Assembly (NCBI GenBank): GCA_964023275.1
Contig: OZ029916.1
Coordinates: forward strand, 12,516,607 to 12,580,606
Direction of reading: 5' to 3'
From: Norana najaformis
Taxonomy: Eukaryota > Annelida > Clitellata > Crassiclitellata > Hormogastridae
DNA: 64,000 nt
Below, piece after piece: positions 10,491-19,742 of this stretch. Below the pieces are notes generated by a model. That model saw nothing but the letters and a program-made list of their open reading frames with translations. It did not search any database and was not told the origin of the DNA. The stretch's first letter is position 1, and the number at the start of each line of letters is the position of its first letter. A program made the translations under genes and the position numbers.

Positions 10491-12140
10491 TTGCCACAGC
10501 GACCATACAGTATGGACATGTGTTTTATTCCTTTATCGTTCTTCCTAACTTCATCTCTCAGGCAACCATCGCAGTACCTTACCCGCCATACCTTCTTCAA
10601 CATACTGATCATACTCTTCGGGGACATCCACCCAAATCCTGGCCCACTGGCTTTTATTCATGTCCTCCCTCACCTCCTACCTATCCTCCTCCTTCCAGAA
10701 TTTCTTCCTCCAGCATCCTCGACAATACTCAAAATACAGACAACAGCCGCCTCTTACTTTGCACGTTAAATATTCGATCATTACTGCATGCTGCACATTC
10801 CCAAGAAATCAGTGATATAGCCCTCTCCTCTCACCCGCCTGACATATTTGCCTTATCTGAAACCTGATTTAATTTAAAAACAACTCTTGCTCAATATGAA
10901 GACTGTATTCCTCCTGGCTACCATCTTTACAGTACACCTTGCCCTTGCAAATCATGTACCCCTTATCATATAAGTCCAGTTGGCGGTGGTATTGCCTTTC
11001 TGACCCAAGACCTGCCACAGTTTTAGACTCACCTGGTTATTGTTTCCATTCTTTTGAATGTGCATCAGTTATGCTTAAACTTCCTCAAACAAATCTGACT
11101 ATCTTTAATGTATATCGCCCTCCATCCTCCTCTTCATATTCATGTCCTCCTTCAGTCTTCTTGAAAGAATTTACCACCCTCCTCTCCACTGCCGCCACTA
11201 CACCTCATGAATTTCTGATTACAGATGACTTCAATATACATGTTGATAACTCCTCTGACACATTTGCTTCTGAATTCCTCACCCTATTCAACTAATCTGG
11301 TTCAACATGTCAAATTCCCCACCCACATTCACAATCACATACTTAACCTTATTATCACATAATCATTATCCGGTCTATCACCTCATATATCTTTCTCTTT
11401 TGACAGACCATCTGATCAATACACCATTTTTACATGTCTTAACATTCTTCCGACTTCACGTGCTGATCCAGTCTTTCATTCTTTTCATCACATCAGTTCA
11501 GTAAATAATGAAGCCTTCATACAAGATATCTCCTGTTCTGACCTCGCCTTCTCTGGAAAACCATAAACCAACTCCTCCATCGGAACTCATCTAGCCCATT
11601 CCGAATTCTTCCACCTTCTTCAGTAGCTGACTCCTTTTGTTCTTTCTTTTCTGACAACATTAGTACCATCCGTCTTTCTCTACATTCTCTCCTTTCCAAA
11701 ACCACCAATTATCCATCTGCTGATGCTTCATTTCCCACTTATGATTGCCCACCATCTTCACCTCGCTCTTCACTATCTTTCTTTCAACCCACATCAGAGA
11801 CTGAAACATTGCATCTGTTAAACTCTCTTCCTAACAAACACTGTGAACTTGATACTATACCTACCTCCTTATTGAAAGACTGTGCATCTGTCCTTGTTTC
11901 AATCATTACTAAAATACTGAACCTCTCCTTATCTACAACTAATTTCCCCCTTCTATAGTCTCTTGTTACCCCTCTTCTAAAAAAATTATCTCTTGACAAG
12001 GAAATCCTTTCGAACTACCGGCCTGTTTCTAACCTGACCTTCATCTCCAAATTAACTGAATGGATTGTCCTCTCTCGGATCAATGACTATTTAGCTTCTA
12101 ACTCACTCCTTAATCCACACCTGTCTGGTTTTACTAAACG
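10491..12140 (+). pseudogene. LINE B ORF: leader, 2A-like box, endonuclease, RT fingers (broken)
   Basis: The N-terminal leader is rich in Phe, Leu and Ile and ends at GDIHPNPGP. The endonuclease shows LLLCTLNIRSLLHAA, PDIFALSET, GGGIAFLTQDLP, TIFNVYRPPSSSSYS and ITDDFNIHVD, where the usual GDFN glycine is Asp. Further on come VQHVKFPTH, a poor linker and RT fingers with RINDYLASNSLLNPHLSG. There are stops after SET and in most later blocks. Homologous to the leader-2A-endonuclease layout of the minus-strand LINE C at 22.3 kb. Confidence 0.75.
10620..10646 (+). other. 2A-like peptide motif GDIHPNPGP
   Basis: GDIHPNPGP sits between a hydrophobic leader and the endonuclease of LINE B. It keeps the invariant NPGP of 2A ribosome-skipping peptides, but has His at the usual Glu position. 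2A-like motifs at this place are established for some CR1/L2-clade LINEs; function here is inferred. Confidence 0.55.
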
Positions 12141-12152
12141 CCACTCTACCGG
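12034..12152 (+). repeat. ~115-bp segment repeated at 16870-16990 (possible long target duplication)
   Basis: Both segments read ATTAACTGAA, GATTGTCCTCTCTC, GGATCAATGACTATTTA and TTTTACTAAACGCCACTC with about 10% difference. They flank the LINE D insertion in direct orientation. Confidence 0.6.
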
Positions 12153-12402
12153 CTACCAATGATGAACTTGTTCGCCGCGCCGTATCGGTCAGCATGCCGA
12201 AATGCCAACAAATTCATCAACGACTCACGCCGACAATACTACAGTGACACCATATCGGAAAAGCCTAAGAATCTCATCTACAGTGGTCAGCAGTAAAGGA
12301 TATACTGCGCTCCACAGTACTGTCTGAGGTGTTACCGAGTGTTGCTCTAGATTAGATCCGTTGCTGCCTGTCTGACCGGTCACAACATGTCAGCATTGGA
12401 TC

Positions 12403-12410
12403 ATCAAGAT
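12403..12410. repeat. 8-bp target-site duplication of the P element (left copy)
   Basis: ATCAAGAT at 12403-12410 is matched exactly by 15849-15856 on the other side of the element. Eight bases is the characteristic P-superfamily duplication length. Confidence 0.85.
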
Positions 12411-12639
12411 CATAGATATAATAACACTGGATACAGCATACAGCCCGATTTCTATGCTATGCGGTGAAGCCGACACCTCTCTATGTTAATGACGTCATGG
12501 GGGGCAGAAAGCTGAGCTTTACACGGTAGTGATGGGCGCTATAGAGGAAAGTTGAGCGTTGTTTATCGGAACCAAATTCGTTATTTGGAGCATAAATTTT
12601 TGCAAAATGACTAAATCTGTGAGATGAAAGAATAAAGTC

Positions 12640-13290
12640 AAGTCCCCGTTGCGTACATTTGCCCTCACTTTGCATGTTCATTCAGCAAAGGCCTGCGAAT
12701 ATGCGAGGAAAACTTTTAAGACATGGCTCCCAGACCAAAATACATTGACGCGGTGGTTTAGCAGTATGAAATTCCAACCTGGTTTCATAAAGCTGACTTC
12801 AAAATGCCAGCAACAGGAAAATAATGAAATTTTCTGTGGTCTTCTAATGGACGAAAAGTCTGTACGGAAACATGTTAAATGGGATGGTCACAGATCATAT
12901 GGATTTGTTGATTATGGAACTGGTTTTGATGATGTCTGCGCTGGAGTTGCTAAGGAAGCTTTTCTTCTGATGCTGGTTGTTGTCAATAGACGCTAGAAAT
13001 TACCAGTTGGATATTTAACTCTTGGCCTACGTGCTAAGGAGAAAGCAAACATGATTAATTAAAACCTATCATCAAATTTGTTGATGTTGAAAATTTTGGG
13101 TTTGCAGACCTGTTTAATGTCCATAATATGAAGACTTGGTTCCCTCATCCAGGCAATGATCAACCAGTTAATTTGATTATTGATTCTTATGTTGATGTCA
13201 GGGTTCACCATATCAGAAGCACAGAAACAATTCAACTCCAAAGGACCCCAGGTTGAAACAGTTTCACAAAACTTATTCTTTTTAAGTTCA
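12640..13290 (+). pseudogene. P-element transposase remnant (THAP9/P family)
   Basis: The plus frame reads VRTFALTLHVHSAKACEYAR, FKTWLPDQNTLTRWF, FCGLLMDEKSVRKHVKWDG, GFVDYGTGFDD, AKEAFLLMLVVVN, PVGYLTLGLRAKEKANMI and, in a shifted frame, TWFPHPGNDQPVNLIID. This order (MDExxIRKxVxWDG, then VDYG, then LPVGYF, then WFxHP) is that of P/THAP9-type transposases. The N-terminal THAP zinc finger and the C-terminus are missing. Stops after VVNRR and after ANMIN show decay. The usual GLSGKE reads GLRAKE. Confidence 0.8.
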
Positions 13291-14130
13291 TTAAAGTAGG
13301 TTCATTAAATCAGGCATAAGTTCAACTACATAAGTAGACTTGGTGAACAATGGTTTTCTACATCATTGCAATAAAGATGCATAAGTCCAGTTATATTTCA
13401 TTTACTAAAAAATTATTTTTTGAAGATACAGTTAATTTTGTATATCATCTCATGAGCACAAATAAATGATTTATATGCTGAAAAGTACAGAGATATAAAT
13501 AGGGCTACAATGACTGCACGATTCCAGCATTCCATGAGCAACGTCATATGTAAGACATCTGACATAGGTTATTTGAAGCATATGTTACAATGTTACCATA
13601 ATTCCATATCATATGCAGGAAATATGAAGCCTGTCTGGGAATATTGTTGTATGGCTACATATGTCCTACATGTATATATGATGCTGCATGCCGATTTGAC
13701 ACAAATTCATAATTTAAAAAATCATATTATTAAAATTAGTTTATTATATGGGAATAGTACCATATGGGCCCAAATAGGTTGTCCATGCCTATGGCAGGGC
13801 AAATAAAAAATTCACAACTTTATGAAAACCACTGTAATATAAACTTTGCTGTAGACACTTAATTCTTTCTATTCATTTTCACCATTCCACCTTCAAATCT
13901 CTTGTGCCCGAACTCACCTAAAACTGGATTCCTACTTGTTGGCCTACACGACCACCTCAAGAAATTCCTGATCCTTCAGTCTCCCTCAGCCTGGATTCTG
14001 CTTCCACCCACACCGTTAACACTAACTCTCCTGTCTGCAATATAGGTGTAATATTCTACCAACACCTCACCTTTTCTGATCATAACACCCATCTTCCCAT
14101 TCTTACTTTATGCATATCTGTGACCTTTGC

Positions 14131-14828
14131 AGAATGTAAATGGTATTTGTAAGTCATCATACATGTATATTTGTGACATGCCCAGAATTAGGCATTATGT
14201 CCCTATGTCTTCCAGAATATCCTTAGCTAACGCACTGGTCTCCAGTCGCCTTGACTATTGTAGCTCAATTCTTGTTGGTATCACTACAAGTCAAACATGC
14301 ATATACTCCAAAGAGTTCAGAACTCCTTGGCTAGAGCCATAACAAATACTTCAAAATATAAGCATATAACCCCTGTGCTTAAATCTTTGCATTGGCTTCC
14401 TGTTGAACAAAGGATCTCAAATTAGGACTTACAGTCTATAAAACATTGAACTACGGCCAACCACATTACTTAAAATCAGTTCTTATTCCCCAGACTTACC
14501 ATTACTCTGCAAGGTCATCTGATAGTCTTTCTCTGGTCATACCTTGGACTAGAACTGTTCTGGGTAAATGAGCATTTTCGGTTGGTGGACCAAAATTCTG
14601 GGACTCCCTCCCTGTGTCTGTTCATTCTGCTCAGTCGCTTCTACCATTTCATTCTCAATTTAAAACTTGCCTGTTTCAAATTGCTTATCCACCATAGACT
14701 GCCTCTCTGTCTTGCAGACTGACCTTCTGGATACTGACCTGATTGTGGCTTGGTTCTGGTGTGCCATCGGTTGATGCCTTGTGCATTAGACACTGGCGCA
14801 TTAGAAGTTGCTAATTGTTATTATTAAA
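14131..14828 (+). mobile_element. LINE family A, 3' end, nested in LINE B
   Basis: It begins [16 protein letters not shown] and continues RHYVPMSSRISLANALVSS, matching the A copies at 8.4 kb (minus) and 23.8 kb (plus). It ends with the A-type 3' UTR, including GGCGCATTAGAAGTTGCTAA and TTATTATTAA. It is the innermost of five nested levels. Confidence 0.85.
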
Positions 14829-15403
14829 TCGTCCAAAGTTTGACTTCAAAACTGCATGTCTACCAATTGCCACATCCACATTCCATGCAAAACTAGACTA
14901 CTGCAATTCACTTTTCCTCACTAGAGCAACCACTCAAATAAACCACCTTCAAGCTATCCAAAATGCTCTTGCTTGTGCTGTCACCTAAACTTCCAAACCC
15001 TACCACATCACTCCTGTTCTCAAATCATGTCACTGGCTTAAAAATACAGTACCTGAACGCACAGTATAAAGTGCTGTTGCTTACCTAAAAGTCTAAAACA
15101 CAATTCAATTTTCCCAACCTTCAGGACTATTTTCATCAGTTATTTACAATCCAACCACTCCGTTCAACCCGATCCTCTTCTGTCCTAAAATTTCTCCCCC
15201 CGTGGCTTCGTCCTTAAAATTTGGAAATTGCTCTATAGCAGTAGCTGCTCCACTCCTCTGGCATAAACTCCCGCCAGAATTACGACAATTAACTGATCCA
15301 TCATACTAGCTCACCAACACTTCATCTCTGGCAATTTCTGGATTGGTCTTTCACTCAAAACTGAAAACATTACTTTTCCAAAAATCCTATCCTGATTCTG
15401 ATA

Positions 15404-15454
15404 CCCTGTCTGTCTGTCTATCTGTCTGTCTATCTGCCTGCCTGCCTGCCTGCC

Positions 15455-15514
<60 letters not shown>

Positions 15515-15519
15515 ACTCC
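15404..15519. repeat. (CTGT)n microsatellite
   Basis: Nearly uninterrupted TGTC/TGCC/TATC tetranucleotides within the former 3' UTR of the nested LINE B. It creates artefactual Cys-Leu-Ser-Val and Gln-Thr-Asp-Arg open frames on the two strands. Confidence 0.95.
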
Positions 15520-16868
15520 AATCCGAAACATCTTCCACCTAACTGTTTACCCGCCCGGCTCATGGATCTGACAATTCTAGTTGTATATTTTTATTATAAT
15601 TTTAAAAGCCTCATTATGGTCATTTTCCGCGATTATCCAAAACATATTGCATTATTAAACTTATCCGTTAAAATATTTGTGTACATAAATGTCTCTGTAA
15701 AGACGATTCACAAACACGAACTTGCAGTTCTTTCATGCATTTCTACCGTACACGACTGCTTTCTGCCCCCCATGACGTCACTGACTAAAATTAGATGTTG
15801 GCTTCACAAATCTGGTCGTATGCTGTATCCAGTGTTATTATATCTATGATCAAGATCGCAGTCGTCGACATGCGAATACGGTGTCCCACAAGGATCGATT
15901 CTTGGCCTGATTCTTTTCACGTTGTATGTGGCTCCAGTCGCGGGCGTCATTTCTGCACACGGTATCAATCACCACCAGTATGCCGATGGCACCCAACTAT
16001 ACATAGCGCTTGATCGCATTGACTGTGATACCAGCAACCTAACACGATGCACTGAAGCAGTACGCTGCTGGTTTCTAACTAACGGACTGTGTCTAAATCC
16101 AAAGAAGTCTGAAACATTGTACTTGGCACTTCCTCATCAATAAAATCGACCGTGGATCTAAAAACAGTCAACATTGCAGGCGCGGACATCTCACTATCAG
16201 GAACATTTAAGAATCTCGGAGTGACACTGGACTCTAAACTAACACTAAACCAGCATGTCACCGCTGTCCATATTAAAGCCATGCGTCATATTCGATCGTG
16301 CTTGCCACCGGAACTTATGAAAACAGTCGCGTGTAGTGTAGTGAGGGCAAAACTCGACTACTGTAATTCCCTATTGTACGGCACTACAAAGTCCCAACAT
16401 TTTCAAACTGCAACGAGTCCAGAACTCGCTAACCCGACTAGTGACAGGAACCCGCAGGTTTTATCATGTAACTCCTATACTTGCAAAGTTACGCTGGCTG
16501 CCTGCCAGTTCCAGGATCACTTACACGTAAGACTCTCTCAACCAATCAGCCTGCTTATCTGTCATCGTCCTTACAGCGCTATCAGCCACCCAGATCTCTG
16601 GGTTCGGCCACACAAAGCCGTCTGTCTCTTCCTGACATCTATGACTATCGGTCAGAATTATCCAGACGCGGATTCAGCAATTCTGCACCAGTCATCTGGA
16701 ACAGTGTCTCTGTTTACATTACTCACAACAACATCTCATTAGACATATTCGTAAAGCGGCTTAAGACCTATTTGTACCGTCGTGCTTTTGTTGTCTGACT
16801 GCTGTGACTCATCCACGCCTACGATTCCTCGCTCAGCCAATGGACATATGGCATGTTAACAAATGTCT

Positions 16869-18345
16869 TACTTATCTCCAGATTAACTGAACGGATTGTC
16901 CTCTCTCTCGGATCAATGACTATTTATCTTTTAACTCACTCCTTAACCCACACCAGTCTGATTTTACTAAACGCCACTCAACTGAAACTGCTGACATCTC
17001 TCTCATCAACAGGTTTCTTGCCTCTGTCTCCTTGATATCTCTGCAGCCTTTGACACCATAGATCACAATATCTTACTCCACCGACTTTCAACCTGGTTTG
17101 GTTTTGCTGACACTGCTCTCTTTTTGATACAGTCTTATCTCTCCTCCCGTTCTTTCTCCGTTAAAACTTCGGAAGCCTCTTCTCAGTCATGCCCTCTCAC
17201 TTGCGGAGTTCCGCAAGATCCGTTCCTGGACCTCTTCTGTTTATCCTCTACACCATCCCACTCAGTTCACTCATTAAAGCATCCTCCGTTGACCGTCATC
17301 TCTATGCTGATGCCACCCAAATATTCATCTCTTTCTGTCCGAATTGTTTCAACGAATCTATAGCTCATCTTCTTCGTGTGTTTAAACAAATCTCCTCCTG
17401 GATGACATCTAATCTATTATGCCTGAACCCATCTAAAACTGAATTCATACTTATTGGCCTACGCGATCGGCTCAAGAAAATTCCTGACCCCTCTATCTCC
17501 CTGAGCCTGAACTCTGCCACCTTTAATACTAACTCTTCTGTCCGCAATTTAGGTGTTATTTTCGACCAGAATCTTACTTTTTCTGATCATATCACCCATC
17601 TTGCGCAGAATCCGCCTTATGCTTGACTTCAAAACCGCATCTGTCATTGCCACATCCATAGTCCATGCAAAACTTGACTACTGCATTTTCACTTTTCCTC
17701 AATATAGAAACAACCCAGATAAAGCGCCTTCAAGCTATGCAGAAAGCTCTCGCTCGTGCTGTCACCAAAACTGTAAAGCACCATCACATCACCCCTGTTC
17801 TAAAATCATTTCGGTGGCTTAAAATACCAGAACGAATAGAGTACAAAGTCTTATCCCTTACCTACAACACACTTCAATCCTCCCAACCCTCCTATCTTCG
17901 TCAATTATTTACAATCCAACCACTCTGTTCAACCCGCTCCTCTTCTGTCCTAACACTTCTTCGCACTCCAGTCACCTCGTCCTTAAAATTTGGAAATCGC
18001 TCCATAGCCATAACTGCCCCACCCCTCTGGAATAAACTCCTGCCAAAATTACGACAATTATCTGATCCATCATATGAACTCCTACACTTCACCTCTTTCA
18101 TTTTCTGTGCTGGTCTTTCACTCAAGACTGAAAACATTTATTTTCCAAAAATCTTATCCTGATATTCCCCTTATCTCTTCTCGTTTCAATTTCAAACACC
18201 ATCCACCGTAGCCGTCCGACTGGATCTTGAACTGGAACCGTTCTTTTGCCTATCGAGTTTGTTTTGACTGAGCTTCTGTGAATAAGCTGGTTCCCGCGAC
18301 TTATCTTTCGTTGAGCGCTGTAGAAATCTCGAGATTACAATTAAT
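16869..18345 (+). mobile_element. LINE family B, RT to 3' end (continuation of the outermost level)
   Basis: RT blocks in order: LTERIVLSL, ISAAFDTIDHNILLHRL in shifted frames, LTCGVPQD (Asp for Gly), PGPLLFILYTIPLSS, HLYADATQIFISF, ISSWMTSNLLCLNPSKTEF, RNLGVIFDQNLTFSDHI, MQKALARAVTKTVKHHHI and LKTENIYF. The palm box is YADA where YADD is expected. The 3' UTR carries GCGCTGTAGAAAT followed by the palindrome AATCTCGAGATT and an ATTACAATTA tail ending at about 18345. Confidence 0.8.
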
Positions 18346-18981
18346 TGAGGATTTGCCGTGTTTTGACTGACTACGTCTATTGAAACCAGTTGTTCAATAA
18401 AGCCGTTGTAATGCGAAAAAATCTTTCCGGTCACGCCCACTTCCATTGTCAAGATGAAATTTTGCACTGAATATGTGCGAAATATCTTCCGTTGAAAAAT
18501 ACATTCCGAATGGGTAGGCAAAGTTATAAATAACTGGTCTGTTAATGAAGCAGATTAGCCTTCTCTCCATGCAAAGAAATATTGTAATTAGTGCGTGCTG
18601 GTGGGATCCCAGGCTAGTTATATTAGGATTATGCAATGAAATTGAGGACAAAACGTGATTCTGACGGACGAAGCGGTGTTAAGTTGGTCGTAGGAGCGTA
18701 GTTCTATTTTTGGGAAGAAATTTCCGCGTCCGAAAAGTAAACGCTTATCACGTGGAATCGATTTAAGTACGAGTCCGGATTTACCTACCTCTACCAAATT
18801 GGACGGTATTAAACCTAATGATAGTTCTCGAATCGCATTTTAAACGCGCTTATTCCCGTCTTCCGCAAACTATCCGACGATTTTCTACGATTTTTTAAAG
18901 TTCACTCTTTTTTGCACACACATCAACATCCTCCATTTGTAATCCGAGAGTGTTAATCACTAGCCGGAGGTCACACGCAAC
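18346..18981. other. No gene recognised
   Basis: Between LINE B and the P-element end there is no convincing coding frame. A 17-bp stretch here (18770-18786) recurs in inverse orientation near 23355-23371, possibly ends of one decayed element. Confidence 0.4.
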
Positions 18982-19250
18982 CATAGATGTAATAACGCTG
19001 GATACAGCACTGAGCCAGTGACGTCATGGGTGGCAGAAAACAGTCCTGTACGGTGCAAATGCATGGAAAGAATTGCAAGTTTGTGTTGAGAATCTTTTTA
19101 TTTAGAAAATTTTATGCATAAATATTTAAACAAGTAGAGTCTTGTATACAACTAGATCAGTCTTGAACATTATGCGCTTTTCTACGGCAACCAATGCAAC
19201 GATTTTAGGATTGGTGATATATGACTGTAGCAGGACTCCCCTGACAATTT
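18982..19250 (+). mobile_element. P-element terminal fragment
   Basis: It starts CATAGATGTAATAACGCTGG, a variant of the terminus at 12411. The subterminal TGACGTCATGGGTGGCAGAA and, further in, CAGTCTTGAACAT also occur in other P-like pieces of the window. Homology fades by about 19250 and no transposase is present. Confidence 0.7.
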
Positions 19251-19280
19251 TTAGTTAAGCATAGCACAGCGGATTTCTAG

Positions 19281-19732
19281 TGTAGACATTTTCCTATAGG
19301 GAATTTTCCCGTAGTTAAGCATATGGGATCTTTCCTATAGTTTAAATATAGAGGGTCTTTGGTTACTAAGCAACGGATTCCTATTGTCACCAGTTGCTAA
19401 GCAACGGATTCCTGGCGCGAATTCCCTTAGGGTGGAGGACGCAGAAATTACGCAGCAGTTCTCTCTCGACTCTGGTGGATGTTACTGGATTACTCTCAGT
19501 TGTTTCCGCAGATTACTCATGTTAGTCTAGGTTAAGCGGGCGATAGTTCATGGATTACTCTGTTGTTTCACTACGGATTACTAATCGGGAATTTATGAGT
19601 TCTGTGTTCACCTTAATTAAACGATCTGTGAATAAAACCTCGTTTCGAATTGTGTGTACTACCTTTACCTTCCAAGAAAAGCCCCTGACAGACCACGGGG
19701 GTCGAACCCGGCGAACATAACAATCGGCCTTG
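19281..19732 (+). mobile_element. Possible LTR (TG...CA, AATAAA)
   Basis: The stretch starts TGTAGACATTTTCC and ends GCGAACATAACA. It contains TGAATAAAACC ~110 bp before the end and GGGGGTCGAACCCGG near the end. No partner LTR or target duplication was seen, so this is a tentative call. Confidence 0.3.
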
Positions 19733-19742
19733 ATCTCGCCGC

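Larger units (their letters stand above)
10390..12152 (+). mobile_element. L2-clade LINE family B, 5' part (outermost level of a nest)
   Basis: The plus strand encodes a hydrophobic leader, a 2A-like box, an APE endonuclease and the N-terminal fingers of the RT. Homology stops at 12152. A second stretch of the same family, overlapping the last ~115 bp, restarts near 16870 and runs to the RT end. The simplest reading is one LINE B copy split by the LINE D insertion at 12153-16868, with a long target duplication. Two independent copies cannot be excluded. Confidence 0.75.
13850..15560 (+). mobile_element. LINE family B copy inside the P element (itself split)
   Basis: 13880-14125 gives the RT segment after the palm (KTGFLLVGLHDHLKKF). 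14829-15390 resumes with FDFKTACLPIATSTFHAKLD, LDYCNSLFL, HITPVLKSCHWLK and FHSKLKTLLFQKSYP. The counterpart at 17440-18150 is continuous across this point, so the A-type LINE at 14131-14828 is an insertion. The 3' UTR has been replaced or expanded by a CTGT microsatellite. Confidence 0.75.
12411..15848 (+). mobile_element. P-superfamily DNA transposon, complete ends, 3438 bp
   Basis: The left terminus is CATAGATATAATAACACTGG and the right terminus is its exact reverse complement. Similarity between the two ends continues with gaps for ~120 bp, including TGACGTCATGGGGGGCAGAA. The CAT...ATAAC start resembles that of Drosophila P. An ATCAAGAT duplication flanks both sides. Inside are a transposase fragment (12640-13290) and LINE B and A insertions (13850-15560), so the ancestral element was shorter. 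A second copy of the same end lies at 18982. Confidence 0.85.
12153..16868 (+). mobile_element. LINE family D, 5'-truncated, itself split by a P element
   Basis: 12153-12335 matches the endonuclease-RT linker of the LINE D copy at 29370-29560 (start ACCnATGATGAACTTGTTC). An internal deletion follows, then palm sequence up to 12410. After the P element the RT continues at 15849 with EYGVPQGSILGLILF, YADGTQLYIALD and WFLTNGLCLNPKKSE. Next come IKNLGVTLDSKLTLNQHV in a shifted frame and the C-terminal GFSNSAPVIWNSVSV and FVKRLKTYLYRRAF, with a stop at 16798. Reading across the junction with one copy of the 8-bp duplication keeps the frame open (VSIGSSRSQSSTCEYG), showing the P element landed inside this RT. 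Confidence 0.8.

Noticed and set aside
15404..15519. CRISPR-like array
   Set aside because: It is a plain tetranucleotide microsatellite without spacers.
15311..15849. Long Cys/Leu/Ser-rich plus frame and Gln/Thr/Asp/Arg-rich minus frame
   Set aside because: Both are translations of the (CTGT)n microsatellite at 15404-15519 and carry no independent coding evidence.
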